Shown: positions 45,355-57,559 of the stretch, piece after piece
Numbering within the stretch: position 1 is the stretch's first letter
How the letters are laid out: every line of letters starts with the position of its first letter
Origin: Pestalotiopsis fici W106-1
Taxonomy: Eukaryota; Ascomycota; Sordariomycetes; Amphisphaeriales; Sporocadaceae
Direction of reading: 5' to 3'
Assembly (NCBI RefSeq): GCF_000516985.1
Contig: NW_006917094.1
Span: forward strand, 496,001 to 560,000
DNA length: 64,000 nucleotides
Notes under the pieces: generated by a model
Told to the model about the DNA's origin: nothing
Database searches by the model: none
The model's input: the letters and a program-made list of their open reading frames with translations, nothing else
Program-made: the position numbers and the translations under genes

Positions 45355-47234
45355 ATGAAGGACAATGATAGCATTTCAAACTCCAACAAGGAGCCAACTG
45401 CTGCTACAGAACATCACGAGAAGTCACCCAACGGTCCAGAGGCAACCCTCTTTGAAGACGTCTCTTATGGCTCAAGCGGTGTTCACGGACTGCTTGGGTC
45501 CCCATATGTCACTGGCGCCGCAGCTCTAGCCTCCTTGGGCGGCTTCTCCTTTGGTTACGACCAAGGTGTCATCTCCATTATCAATGTCATGCCACAATTT
45601 CACGCAACTATACCCCAAACCGCCACGCCCTTTGGCACGGGGCTCATGACTGGCATGCTGCTGCTCGGCGCCTTCGTCGGATGTTTGTTCATGCCATACT
45701 TGGCGGATAAGCTGTCACGAAAAAGAGCTCTGACACTTGTTGTCGTTATCTTCAATATTGGAGCAATCATGCAGACAGCTGCAAATTCATATGGAGTCCT
45801 TGTTGCTGGAAGAGCCATAGGTGGAATTGGTGTCGGTACACTTGCCATGGTAATCATATCCTTCGCCTCAACTATGACTGGTGATCATTGGCACTAACGG
45901 ACATCTAAACAGGGAGCACCGTTGTACATCTCGGAGATATCGCCGCCTAATCTTCGTGGAACACTGTTGGTACTTGAATCGATTTCAATCGTCTCAGGTG
46001 CTGTTATTGCTTTTGTATGTGCCGAATCTTGATCTTGTTGATCCATATACTTCGCCGTCATTTCTCGTTCCGACTATCCCAAAATTCAATGAAAGAAGAA
46101 ACACGGACTCGGCACTAACCTCTGATGATACTATTAGTGGATTACCTACGGAACCCGCTTCATTGATAGCGATGTCTCTTTCCGCCTTCCATTTGGGTTG
46201 CAAATGGTCTGCGCAACATTTCTCGGAGTCGGCATTCTCTTCTTTCCATACTCGCCACGCTGGCTCGTCCTCGTAGGTCGGCGAGAAGAAGCCCTTCAAA
46301 GCTTGAGCAAGCTGCGAGGTTTACCCCAGGACGAGAGCCGAGTGCAGGCCGAATACAGGAGCATCATTACCGAGGTCGAATTCCAGACCATGGTGCAAGA
46401 GAAGCGACACCCGGGCAAGAAGGGTGCGGCGCTCGAGTTTGTTCAGTGGATCGACCTGTTCAAGGGCTGCACGCTGCGCCGGTCGCTCGTTGGAGTTGGT
46501 GTCTGCTTCCTGCAACAGTTCATGGGAGTCAACGCCTTCATCTACTACGCACCTACCTTGTTCCGCTCCATCGGCCAGTCGGACGAGATGTCTCTGGTTT
46601 TGTCCGGCATTTTCAATATTCTCCAGCTTGTCACCGTCCTTGTCTGCTTCTTCGTGATTGATCGAGTTGGCCGGCGACCATTAGCAATCATAGGAGGCGT
46701 GGGGACTTGTGTTTCGTACGTCATCATTGCCATCCTCTCTGGTCTCTACTCGCACGATTGGGCTGCACATGCCGGTGCTGGCTGGGCCTGTGTGGCTTTT
46801 GCCTTTGCATTCATCTTGTTTTTTGGTCTCTCCTACTCCCCCCTCGCCTGGCTGCTCCCTGCCGAGGTCTTCTCGACTGCGAACCGATCCAAGGGTGTGG
46901 CGTTGGCCACTTGTACCAACTGGCTCTCCAATTTTATAGTCGGTACTGCGACGCCGCCAATGATTGCCGCAATCGGCTATGGCACGTACATCTTTTATGC
47001 TGTCTTTTGCTTGCTGGCTGCCCTTTGGGCTGTTTTCCTACTTCCCGAGACAAAAGGTACGTGGACAATCTTGATAGGAACAATTTCTTTATGCTTACGT
47101 TATGATCACCAGGAAAAACGCTTGAGCAAATGGATGAGATATTTGGAGATACGGCCAATCATGAAGAAGAGGAATTGATGCACATCGCAATCTCACACGT
47201 AGCATCAACGGTAAACCCAGCACAACACGTCTAA
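45355..47234 (+). CDS. MFS sugar transporter, 545 aa
   Basis: Four exons: 45355-45849, 45913-46014, 46138-47056, 47113-47234 (1,638 nt). Twelve-helix sugar-porter layout: SLGGFSFGYDQGVIS in helix 1, LADKLSRKRALT loop, AGRAIGGIGVGTLAM then exon 2 GAPLYISEISPPNLRGTLL (the PESPR/ERG-type signature), FSPRWLV equivalent as YSPRWLVLVGRR, QQFMGVNAFIYYAPTLF in helix 7, DRVGRRPLA, LPAEVFSTANRSKGVALAT, and LPETKGKTLEQMDEIF at the end of helix 12. Every family signature is present. Probably a plasma-membrane hexose or related polyol:proton symporter; substrate not predictable. The acidic N-terminus (about 55 residues) is cytosolic. Confidence 0.93.
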
Positions 47235-48308
47235 ACCTGGCATATTCGTTGTTTCAGGTGCTTAGAAAAGGCCCAAGACCATGAGACGACAAGATAACTT
47301 GTCTTGGCATTCACGAATTAGAAAAAGACGGGTGTACAGCAAATTGATAGTCAGATTAAGTACAAGAGTAAGCTGTCAAGTGACCCTCAGATGGGATGCC
47401 CGACATTGTGATGTCGTACTAGTTGCTTCTTCCTTTGTGCCATTAGCTCCAAGACGATACTTCAGTTATAGCTAGGTACAGAATTGTTGTTGGACAAGAG
47501 TCGAAACTCGACGTTCATAGTCGGAATGAGGCTCTCATCGGCAGTCTGGTTGCGGGGAGTTATAGCCATAGTTGGAGCCAATGAGCTGACCGACGCGGAC
47601 ACCAGACTGCGCCGCCACGTCGGCAAATTTCTTGTTCACCATTTGATACGGTTCGACGGTGCACTGGTTGGGAGAGCAGAGCGGGAGTTTGATGGCATTG
47701 CCCCCCAAATACGGCGCCACACTATTATATATATATGATCGTCATAGTGGTAAAAGATCCCACTCGATAGATTTCAAGTGGAGATCTCAGGGGGTTTAAA
47801 TATTTGCATTGCGAATGCGAGTCAAGAAAAATTAGATATGTGTGCCTAGATCTTTAAGGTCGCAACACCTACCGCTGTAAAAAGTTAAAACTTTAAAGGC
47901 AAGCTTGGCCAATTAAGATGGATTAATGGTATTGACCCTGCCCTGATCCTGGGCCTGATATGATATAGTCAGCAGTCAGTCCTTGGGGTCAGCGGTACGT
48001 GCCATTCTTGGCGCGATCCGCTTTATGGAGAATCCTGCGCAATGCCTCTCTCGCATTCGGATTCTGGCCTAGGCAACCTCTATTACACAACCAACACACG
48101 ATGGCTGCATATGGCACAGAAATCATCACGAATAACGTAATTCTAGCAGCAGGAGGAAGCGTGTAAATACAACTTCATATAGCCAAGTTAAAGACTGACA
48201 TGTTGAAACCATTTTCAGCTGCAATAATCGCCCGACAAAATATCTTCTACTTCTCAATTCTTCCAAGTAAAACATTTTTACCTTGGAGTTAGATCAGCAA
48301 CACCCAGC
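47235..48308. other. Intergenic with a possible gene remnant
   Basis: 1.1 kb upstream of the DUF7702-like gene. See the separate minus-strand fragment entry. Otherwise no gene; 47724-47736 is an AT dinucleotide run. Confidence 0.5.
47535..47714 (-). pseudogene. Possible protein fragment, about 60 aa, Cys-containing
   Basis: Minus-strand frame reading APYLGGNAIKLPLCSPNQC, then VEPYQMVNKKFADVAAQSG and VRVGQLIGSNYG, ending in PDCR. It has balanced protein-like composition and ordered Cys, faintly like a LysM-type motif, but no ATG start, and I found no upstream exon with a signal peptide. It may be the last exon of an unfound gene or a relic. Confidence 0.3.
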
Positions 48309-49266
48309 ATGGCCGATAGTCATGCTACATTTACCTTCCGGCACGGGATTGCCGCTGCCCAGCTCGTCATCTTTTCATTATCTCTATTTTCTGCCATATT
48401 TTTCCGCTACAGACATAGGAACGGCTGGTTTTGCATCGGCGTCTTTTCCATTTTTCGTATTGTTGGGGCTCGGTGTATGCTTGGTACCTTGACAAACGAC
48501 GCGACTAGTGTATGGGCAGGAGTCTTTGTTTGTGAATCATTGGGTATGGTCCTGCTTGTCTTCCTTCTTCTGGAACTTTTACAGAGAGCGTAAGTCTTAC
48601 TTTCCATCTCCTAGTTTCTTTTCTTCAATGACTCCCAAGATCCATTCACCATTTGGTAACTATGTGTGAAATATAGAGGCTAACACTTATCTTATCTCTA
48701 GAAACAAAGAAGTCGAAACAATAAACCCCCGCTGGTTCTGGTATCCTCAAATCATCACATGGGCTGATATTGGCCTCGCCGTCGGCGGATTCGTCTCTGC
48801 TTCGCATCATTCATCGCTCGCTCCCACGCCTTATACACAAGCCAGCTTTGGTCTCTACACGAGCATGTATCTGCTAGTAGTTGGTATGACATGGTTTTTA
48901 TGGCGCAATCGGGCCAGTTATCCCATAGACGAGAAGCGCGCCATTCTTTGCGTCGTCGTATGCCTGACCCTGCTGGCAATACGTACTGCATATGCATTGA
49001 TCTACCAAATCACCGGCGACAAGACATGGAACGCGGTGGAGGGGAGACCGACCCCTTACCTTCTCATGACGATGCTTCCCGAACTGGGCATAATATACGT
49101 GGCCATCTGGACCATTTGTCAAATCAGTCCACCGCCGCAAGAAAAACGAGGCCGAACGAGATCTGAGGAGCTCTATTCATTCGTCCACGGAGACTCTGGG
49201 GATAGGTTGAGAGCCCATGACGAAGAGAACAATAAGCCTCAATCAGCAGAGACAATACACATGTAG
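48309..49266 (+). CDS. DUF7702-like seven-helix membrane protein, 281 aa
   Basis: Exons 48309-48589 and 48702-49266 (846 nt), intron with GTAAGT donor, GCTAAC branch and TCTAG acceptor. Hydrophobic segments: AAQLVIFSLSLFSAIFF; a second region FRIVGARC...TND; VCESLGMVLLVFLLLELLQRA; ITWADIGLAVGGFV; LYTSMYLLVVGMTWFLW; RAILCVVVCLTLLAIRTAYALIY; PELGIIYVAIWTICQI. The RYRHRNGWFCIGVFSIFRIVG block and the RTAYALI...GDKTWN block resemble the fungal DUF7702 family, of unknown function, often near secondary-metabolism genes. The C-terminal 45 residues are charged and cytosolic. Complete. Confidence 0.8.
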
Positions 49267-50068
49267 ATAACGTGATAGTCACAATAGATAGCGAACAAAC
49301 GTCCTTTAAAGGCGAGATTTTCATCGTTTGTGTGAATGCAAAAATCCAACGAAAGATTATACGAATAATTCACCTCCTCCATAATGTCATATGTGGGTGC
49401 TTGAAAAGTACCAAAAGAGAAAAGACTCTATCAGAGAGCAAGAACGAAAAATGGTGTCTAGAAAGGACAAAAAGAAGTGTATTTTTGCATAATCGGATTG
49501 TATGAGGCTTCTGGAGACGACATCCTATGTCGGACTATCCGCATATATACAGGTATGAGTTTACTTACCAGGGGCAACCAGTCGTCGTGCTAGGCTACAT
49601 ACAAAGTGGATGGGTAGGACAGTCCCTTGATCCTTTTCGCAAAGGTCATAATTTTCCAGAAATAATTTGTCATTTGCCAAGAATGATGTCAAATCAGGAC
49701 ACATGATTAGCCAAACGAATCTACAAGATGCACACTATGTAATTTGACTTTATACTGTCACTTGCCATATTGGTACCTGCATGTGGTATTTGGCCCTGAA
49801 CCAGGACAGTAGACAGGCATTGGTCACAGCACTAAAACACTGGGCGCGCTTAACCAGATCAAGTACCGGACCTCGGCATCCTCACCACGTATCGTTATCT
49901 TTTACCACCCAGGCGACAGATTTGGAATTGTCTGCTTACCGCAATTCGGCCTCTACATGGCGACATAGATCTGGTTATTTACACATGTTCTTATCTTTGC
50001 GACTTTTTATTCTTTTCGTCGTGTATCTTTCCTAGACCGAGATTCTTTATTTCCTCCCTCATTCGTGC
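49267..50068. other. Intergenic, 0.8 kb
   Basis: 3' flank of the DUF7702-like gene and promoter of the thioesterase. No supported gene. Confidence 0.5.
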
Positions 50069-50299
50069 ATGTCTCTGTCGCCGAACCACGGTCTCCTCGC
50101 CAAGTGTACGACGACTTTCCTGTGCCATCTTCGATCCGTCCCTCTCTGGGTCATTGCGATTGCAATCCTGATCTTGGGCGCCCTCCGGTCAAGAGTCGCA
50201 TCGCAGGTAGCCCGACGGCAGGAGAGTTCTCGAAAAGAGGCAGAGGACAGCTCCCGGGCACCAAGGACCCCTTCGAAGACGAAACCGACGCCTCCATAG
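50069..50299 (+). CDS. Upstream ORF with a membrane helix, 76 aa
   Basis: ATG at 50069, stop at 50299, ending 25 nt before the thioesterase ATG at 50325. The middle is a clean hydrophobic helix (VPLWVIAIAILILGALRSR) in codons ending mostly in C or G; the tail is Lys/Arg/Ser/Thr-rich and cytosolic in look. It could be a leader peptide regulating translation of the thioesterase, an independent small membrane protein on a shared transcript, or chance. Another overlapping frame (50065-50319) is also open, which lowers confidence. Confidence 0.4.
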   Translation: MSLSPNHGLLAKCTTTFLCHLRSVPLWVIAIAILILGALRSRVASQVARRQESSRKEAEDSSRAPRTPSKTKPTPP

Positions 50300-50324
50300 T
50301 CGCGAGCGAAACAACATAGTCAGG

Positions 50325-51480
50325 ATGGTGTCAAGCGCAGCTTATGCGCGGCCAATCTCCAAGATTGCAAAGCCGGTCCTACTGCCCGCCTCGATTGCTG
50401 CGATCGCATACGCTGCCTACAATGGACGGATTAATGGTGTCGTTGACCTTGCCAAGCGGTTCGCTACGGGCCCTGGAAGCAAGAGCAGAATCTTTGCCCT
50501 GCTCATGGTTTTGGTGAATTGGAAGAGTCTGCCTTTGGCATGGACTGTACGTTATCTGATTTCTACTTGGCCTGCGTTATATGGCCCTTCCTTCTTGTCA
50601 AGTATTGCTCCGACTGACATGTGACTGTCGACTGCAGGTCCGCATCTTCAACACCATGATTTCTCACATCTTCATCCGCCCACTCCACGAGCACGGCCCG
50701 GAAGTCCTCTTCCACCCCGTAATAACCGAGACGCACGTGACGCTGCTCGAAGTCGACTACAACATTCACAAGTCCAACAGCACGTACTTTGCCGACCTGG
50801 ACGTGTCGCGCTCACACCTGGCCTCGCATCTGTTTGCGCGCGGCATCCGGCTGCTGGGCAATAACGCCGAGAGCAAGCTGGTCATGGACCCGTCGGATCC
50901 CACGCGGCCAGCCCGGGGCCGCTTTGGCGTCAGTCTCGGCGCCGTGCACTGCAGCTTCAAGAAGGAGCTCAAGCCGTACCAAAAGTATGAGATGTGGACG
51001 CGCGTGCTCAGCTGGGACCGCAAGTGGCTGTACCTCGTCACCCACTTTGTCGAGGCCGGTGCCGTCAAACCAAAGTCTTGGGACGCTTCGAACTTTGGCC
51101 TCACGCGCAGCGAGGACGGCAAGCCCGAGGAGTGGCAAAAGAAGATTCACGCCACAGCCGTGTCAAAGTACGTCTGGAAGATGGGCCGCCTGACGGTGCA
51201 CCCGGCGGTCGTGATCGAGTCCAGCGGGTTGCTGCCCGCGCGGCCCGAGGGCTGGGTTAGCACGGAGAGCGGGATGGTCACGCCCAACGAACCCGTCACC
51301 GGCAACACGAGCGAGGAGGCCAAGGAGCATGATGCCGAGACCGGGTGGGACTGGAGGAGAATTGAGACCGAGAGACTCAAGGGCCTTGAGTTTGCCAACC
51401 ACTTTGCCGCTTTGGATGGCCTGGCTGGCCAGTTTGACGGCGGAGAAAATGGTGCGCTGGGCAAGTTCAGCCTTGGTTGA
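50325..51480 (+). CDS. THEM6-like thioesterase-superfamily protein, 354 aa
   Basis: Exons 50325-50546 and 50638-51480 (1,065 nt); donor GTACGT, acceptor CTGCAG. Residues about 10-50 give a hydrophobic stretch (LLPASIAAIAYAAYNG) that could anchor the protein. The hot-dog domain follows: RIFNTMISHIFIRPL, TETHVTLLEVDYNIHKSNSTYFADLDVSR, RYEM-type stretch as YQKYEMWTRVLSWDRKWLYLVTHF and AVSKYVWKMGR. This pattern is that of the THEM6/4HBT_2 family, where a D-Y-N-x-H-x-x-N-S-T-Y-F-x-D-L-D helix segment is conserved. Family knowledge: thioesterases act on acyl-CoA or related esters, but THEM6-type members are poorly characterised. The third exon of some homologues is absent. Confidence 0.85.
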
Positions 51481-51931
51481 GGTCGACACCGTTGCATCAT
51501 GGATCACGGGCTCAGGACGTTGGGGCCAGGCAAGTTTTATGATCAAGGTCCTATCCTTTTACACGCTCAAGAGTCTTTGCTTTAATAAACCAGAAGATAG
51601 ATCTTATTTGCTGGCAGGATAAAGTTTTCACTGTCGAATTATAGAATAGATACAACGAATGTAAGAAGAGGACAGAAGTATGACCCTTGGCCTATAGGGT
51701 TATCCCATATGTTCTTCCTGTTGGAGAAACGACACCGGAGAGTGAGATGTACGAAGATGCATAGAGTCCCAGTTGGAGGCGTTTTGAAAAATTTCAAGTT
51801 GTCATTAGATTGGTATCATTTTCCGCTTATATCCCAGACTAAAGCATAGTACATTTCTCTTCCACTGGCACTCGTCCCGACGTTTTGTCAAGACACCTTT
51901 CTTTCGTGTCAAATTTCTTTTGTTCTTGTTT
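51481..51931. other. Convergent 3' intergenic
   Basis: 451 bp between converging stops. No gene seen. Confidence 0.5.
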
Positions 51932-52484
51932 TTACAGAGCGAAAGCGAACAGGGCGGCGGCTCCGGCGAGAGCGCCAAACTCCAGACGACCGGCACCGGC
52001 AGTGACGGCGGCGGTGCTGGAGGAGCTCGTGCCCGTGGCGGTGGAGGTTCCAGAGGTCATGGTGGCGGTGGAGTTGGAAGAAGAGCCGACGCTGGTGGTG
52101 TCGGCAGTGATACCGACGGCCTCGCAGATCTCCTGGGAAATGGTGAGGGCAGCTGGAAAGTTTACAGAGTCAGTCTTTTTGTAAAAGATCATGGAACCGG
52201 GGAGAATATAAAGTTCTCAGGAGGGCAAATGGGGTGGAAGACAACGTACTCTCCTGATCCGCGGTGCTGCAAGCAGCGTCGATACAGGGGCCGGCGCTGG
52301 CCTGGAGCTCGGCAGCCTTGCTGCACTGGCAGGTATAGTCGGTGACGGTGCAGCCAATGTCGGAAGCACCAGTGATGAGGCAGGTCAGGGCACAGTCGGG
52401 GACCTGAGTGACGAGGGAGGTGATGTCATCGCTGGCGGCGGCGACGGCGACAAAGAGAGAGATGGCAACGGTCTTGAACTGCAT
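51932..52484 (-). CDS. CFEM-domain GPI-anchored cell-surface protein, 151 aa
   Basis: Exons 52484-52250 and 52152-51932 (456 nt), intron with GTACGT donor, CTGAC branch and CCAG acceptor. Signal peptide MQFKTVAISLFVAVAAAS. CFEM domain: VPDCALTCL, IGCTVTDYTCQC, CIDAACS and, in exon 2, ICEAVGI, giving the eight-cysteine pattern with the CxC pair. A Ser/Thr-rich stalk (SSSNSTATMTSGTSTAT) leads to a C-terminal hydrophobic segment (EFGALAGAAALFAFAL), consistent with a GPI attachment signal after a small residue such as AGAG. Family knowledge: fungal CFEM proteins bind haem or act in surface sensing and virulence-related adhesion. Confidence 0.93.
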
Positions 52485-55400
52485 TTTGGCGGCTTGTGTT
52501 GAGAAAGAGAGTGAGTTTGTCGTTTGGTAGTATGATTAAAGGTCGAAGATGATTAGTTGTAAGAAGTCGAATGTATAAGAAAGAGTGAATATAGTTCGAT
52601 TAAGCACGACCAGGTTTTCGATCAACGTAGATGACGGACGAGATAAACAACTCTTTAAATAATGGAGGGTCTGGGACATATTATATATACTGAAAGTATC
52701 TACTACTACTACTACTACTTATTACTATCTACCGTACAAAGGATCTGGCAATGTCTAAGAGTAACAGGACGCCAAGATGTCGGGTGGATTAGCTTGGAGT
52801 GTCTAGGATCATCTCCATACATACATGGTACCAGCAAAAAGATACCCCTGACCCTGACATGTAGCTAAACCCAAAGCTTTGTTTGCACGATGGTTTGGGG
52901 CTCCATTTGGTTGGACCGCGATCGCAATCAAGCCGTGCAAACTTGGGGTGGGCGGCGTGGATGCTAGGGTAGTGGCCCCTGGTCGCAAGCTGCAGGCTGC
53001 TTAAAACGAGAATCGGTCTGCATGGGTACGAGGGAAGAGAAGGAGAAGATTACATTAGAACAGTCCATATTCATATTGGCGCGTCATTTGTTGAGTACTT
53101 TTGAGAATATTAGGCACTGTATCAAGGCGAGAGAAGGAGACGGATGGAAAGACAAATGGTATTGGTAAATCTCGATTTTTCTGCTTACATCCACCGACTA
53201 CGGATCATTCTACCCGCCATTTTTTTTTTTTTTTTTTTTTTTTGTAGCAGTATTGCGATATCCGATCTACTTGTGTCGTTGCAAAGGAAATAGTAGAGAC
53301 GGGGTTCGTGCTTGATGAGAAAACTGCTACTACCTGCCAATTATCGAGACAAATGCTGCCGTCAAAGCTGTCAAAACCGGGCCCTTTCTGTGCAGTAGGT
53401 CAGGTAGATCATCTCCCAAGCTAATATTATGCTCGCCGCTCGCCGTTCAAAGTCTAAGGCGAAGAAAAGAGAGCCGGTCGTGTCTGGGCGTACAGCTTGG
53501 CGCCAACCGCGCAATGCTTAGCAGCACGACCTGTCTTGATGGATGGAGGGCCAGGGCGACGCCCTGAGAGGGACTGTGCATATCTCGCAGGATACCTGCA
53601 TATCATTCATTCGATAGAGCAAAGATAGACAGAGAGAGGATGGATGGATACATTTTTCAAGTATTCATGGCCAGTGCTATGCGCGTGTCATGGACTATCC
53701 AAAGAGGAACCCAATGTCTGAGACTGGCAAGAGGGCCACGCGCGTCTCCTGTTTTACCTGAAGTTTATACACAGTCAGTGGAAAGACGCCTACTGGGGAC
53801 AGACAAGATGAGGCTTCAGAGTTCAGTTCAAAAAGTCTCCGACCGGATGTCGACAGTCGATGCTATTAGTGCAGAGCAAGAGTTGGTGGTGCCCTTGAGC
53901 CCAGACAGCGACAAGGGTCCTAAGCTCACTTCTATCATCGGGGTCCCTGGAGCCGGACCCCATATCAATCCTCTTTTGGCTCCCCTGCAGACTTGAAAAA
54001 GTGAGCGCAAGCAGCGCAAGGGGCGCTCCCGCATCCACTAAACTCTAGTGGCAGATGGTTGCAGCGATCATGCATGTAGTGGGGGAACAATGGGGGGTGA
54101 TTTGGGGGATATCGAGCATCAATGGAAACACCGACTCTGTTGACGGGCGCTCCACCATGATTCCTTCGTTTGTTGCGTTGCTTTTTCCTTCTTGTTCATT
54201 TTTCTGTATTCTGTCAATGGTTCAGATCTAGCTGGGTCTTTTGATGATCTGAATCAGCCATCTGATGTATGTAGCCCACGTTGCGTTCCGGGCCGATCGG
54301 GAAGACGGTCCAGACATTGAATATCTTTTGCTCTCTCTCCACTAAATGCACAATTTCCGACCCAAGAAAGAAACAACTCGGCTTACACGTCTGGAACCGG
54401 TCCTCTGGTCCGCCTTGCACTTTTTTGACTTGAAATCTCCTTCGGGACTCGTCGATAGAGTAAAAAGGCCCATGACACGCTCTGATGATCCAAATAAGTG
54501 GTCAGCCTTTAGCGTCAGGCACTTGAGGGGCGTTCCTACAGATGATTTAATGTACACAGTAGTATGAACTGCAGCTCTCCCTTGCGCTACCTGCATTGGA
54601 AAGTACATTTATTAGCCTAGAGGTCCCCTTTAGCCCTGACAACCCTGTTCACCCTATTTCTTCCCCCATTCTAGCCAGCTCAAGCTTATTATTGCTTGTA
54701 CTCGAGATCTGTGATTCCGCAGTGCTTGTCTCGCCAGTCTCCCGACTTGGTATTTCCCAGCCAAGTCAAGCCAAGCTAAGCCAGCCAGGTACAATTAAGC
54801 TACTTGAAAAGGGCATCCTGTGATAAGCACTACATGCACCTTGAGTGGTCTTGTTCCTAGGTACTAGGTAGTCATCTTTTATTTCTCTTAGCAAGTTCAC
54901 CAACAGACATTATCCGGAATGGTCTAGGTCCCTTGAGCTATCCTCGTAGCTTCGTTTTGGGTCCGATTGATGTTGGAGCTCATGGTGTAACGTGTATATC
55001 ATTCATCGTAGAGTTTCTCGGCAGTTCTGTTTCCTTTGATCTCTCCACTGTCGATCCTGGGATGGAAGCTACCGCATATGGAACTCGTGAGGTTTTAACT
55101 TGACACGAACTCTCCAAAGTCCCACTGTCTTCTAGGTAGCTGGTAGCCACTTTGAATGATTTTTCATTTGGAGATTTTCTTGCAGCCCCTTATTACTTGG
55201 TTTCCTTTGGGCCACTCAAGCACTTGCAAACAACCTTGGTCTGATAAATTCCCTCCCGCTAGAGTCCGGATCTCACCCGCGGGTTTCAGTTCCTTCAGGC
55301 CGACCAGCCGGCGTCTTGTCGGCCAAGGGATTTGCACCGCTACCAGAACGACTATGACAATTGCATTCCTTGCGTTCCCACGACATTGGCGCCGGCATTC

Positions 55401-56293
55401 CACCACTGGCAAGCTTGCTCAGGCGCCCCGTCCAGCGCCGCCCATTCAGTTCCGGCGCAGCTTCTCGTCCAGCGAGGTTTAGTGTTTGGTGATGACAACA
55501 AAATCCATTCCTCTGGTTCTTGAGTCATGCCAAGCTATAGCACGCCGAGTTCTCACCTTGCTTTGTACCATTGTTACCTCGTAGGGCGTAGGCCGTCGCT
55601 GTCGATTGCATACATAGTTTCTATCAGAGGGCTTTAATAGTCCATCCTCGTCTGCTACTTAGTTATAGGCTGACTGTCTCTAGAGCGGAACGCACGGAAA
55701 TCATCTCGCGATAAAGATGTCAAGCCTGGATAGTCGGGGCTTGAACCTACAAATTTGGAACTTTTCAGGTCCTTTGATGTGCCGGCGAAATCTTTTTCTG
55801 ATTGATCATGATGCTTGGCATTGAATAAACTCAAAGTATTCTAAGATTGTTCTCTTTCAAGCCATATGTCTTGTACACATGCGTACTAGCAACTTGCCAT
55901 GACAGCAAGTAAGACAATAGGCTCAAGCCACGGCTGCTAACAATCGACCATACTACTCCGTAGAACAACTCTAATTCCTGGTGTTCATTACGGGCAAGTC
56001 GACAACCATGATTTGCGGGCTTTAGGCTGTTAGAAGATCTCAGACTGCTTTGGCGACGCAGCTATGGCAAAGATGAAAAGCAATAATGTATGCAGGTCCA
56101 GAACTCTGTCAATCTCGGAAGCATCATCTTGACTCATCAAGGTATTCGCAGATTCGGAGAAGCAAGCTTCACTGCCGTGACATGAATACTGATCAAGTCT
56201 CGAAAACACAGCTAACACAAGGGGGGAATCCCATTCACCCAACACCTGACACCATGCTTTTGGAATTGAAAACATATGATTCTTTGGCGCCCC
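52485..56293. other. 3.8-kb intergenic region
   Basis: Longest gene-free stretch here. It holds a TAC microsatellite (52691-52709), a T24 run (53220-53243) and a CCAAGTCAAGCCAAGCTAAGCC tandem-like stretch near 54761-54782. Frames around 53640-53996, 54596-54823 and 55156-55523 lack family signature or splice support. A long CFEM promoter and a non-coding transcript are both possible. Confidence 0.45.
53220..53243. repeat. Poly(T) run, 24 bases
   Basis: Uninterrupted T run in the long intergenic region. Confidence 0.9.
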
Positions 56294-57022
56294 TTAGACA
56301 GCCGTGGCAGGTGCCGTGGTCTTGACCGACTTGTAGAGGTCTCTGAGCTCAAAGGCATCGTGTCCACCTTCGGGCACCTCGCCAATGATGCGCGCCGGCT
56401 GGCCGGCGACGATGCTGAAGCTCGGTATCACCATGTTGGCCGGGACAATGGTGCCGTCCAGTATCTGTACATAGTCCTTGACAATGGCAAACTCGCCCAC
56501 GACGGCGCCCTTGCCAATGTTGACGTGGCTGCCAATCGTGGCGGCCTGCACGACGGTGCCCTCTCCAATGAAGACGTGGTCGCCGAGGCGGAGGGGCATG
56601 TATGTGAATGCTCTAATTTTCCTCATGTCAATGCACATCGCTCCTGGTGTGTGATGAGGTTTATTGACTGGGACGGGTTTTCCCTCACCCTTTGTAGATG
56701 CGCCCCGGCGGTCGCAGACAACAGCCCTTGCTGAGGAAGCAGTACCGGCCGATGAAGACGGCGGTATTGCTTCCGGGTTGGCTCGGGTTAGTTGACGGTA
56801 CGGTGCGTGACAAGTCACCACGAATCATGGCCTCGGGCATGATGACCGTCTTTCCGCCTAGCATAATGTGCTGCGTGCCCACTAGGGTGGCCTTGCGGTT
56901 GACCTTGTTGCCCGTGTCCTGCAAAACGCGGTCTTTTGTTAATATCGTTTGATCTTGGATCTCCTGGCCCAGTCACGACTCACCGTCTCTATCCATTCTC
57001 CCTTGGGTGCTTTTCTAGACAT
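56294..57022 (-). CDS. Dynactin subunit 5 (p25), 195 aa
   Basis: Exons 57022-56984 (13 codons), 56918-56689, 56612-56294 (588 nt). Start MSRKAPKGEWIETDTGNKV matches p25 homologues. Then KATLVGTQHIMLGGKTVIMPEAMIRGDL, FIGRYCFLSKGCCLRPP, PLRLGDHVFIGEGTVV and NIGKGAVVGEFAIVKDYVQI are hexapeptide repeats of a left-handed beta-helix, ending with IAGQPARIIGEVPE and a helical C-terminus. Family knowledge: p25 sits in the pointed-end complex of dynactin with Arp11, p62 and p27, linking dynein to membranous cargo such as early endosomes; in Neurospora it is encoded by ro-12. Complete and unambiguous. Confidence 0.94.
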
Positions 57023-57559
57023 GATGGGGAACTGGCTTGATGGCGCGACCCTCGTGCGAGGTGTTGCCGATAGGGGTCTGAGGAAGGTTGTAGTCGTGTT
57101 GATGTCAAGGAGGAAAAGTGGAGCCAAGTAAATCAACAAAAATATCGAGTCGAATCAGCTCACATATTCCAGAAGGTTTCTAAAATATGAGATGCGGTAT
57201 TGCACCGTGGTTTTTGTAAAGGCATTGCATAATCTACAAATGACTCTCAAGGGATGAATTGCATGAACAGAAGAAACAACTTATCCAACAAGTACATACT
57301 CGTGGTGCAAACAAGTCTTATGCACACCTTAGAACCACATGCGCCCAAGGCAGCCACAGCTGCCAGCTGCGAGCAGGCGCTGCCAGGATCAAGACCTTGG
57401 CGTCGCGCCTCTACCATGAACCGCCTGCATCGTTGCGATTCAGTTGACATTTACTCTCAGTACAATGCATGTAGGTAAACTGTACCATAGTCTTATTCGC
57501 GAATTACTGCGGGCTATGAATAGATTTACTACATATGATTGCGACCCAAGTCATCCAAT
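57023..57559. other. Intergenic, 0.5 kb
   Basis: Dynactin promoter and tail side of the P450 relic. No gene seen. Confidence 0.5.

Noticed and set aside
55156..55523. Plus-strand frame ending RRSFSSSEV, like a mitochondrial leader
   Set aside because: Overlapping frames of similar quality, no downstream exon, no domain.
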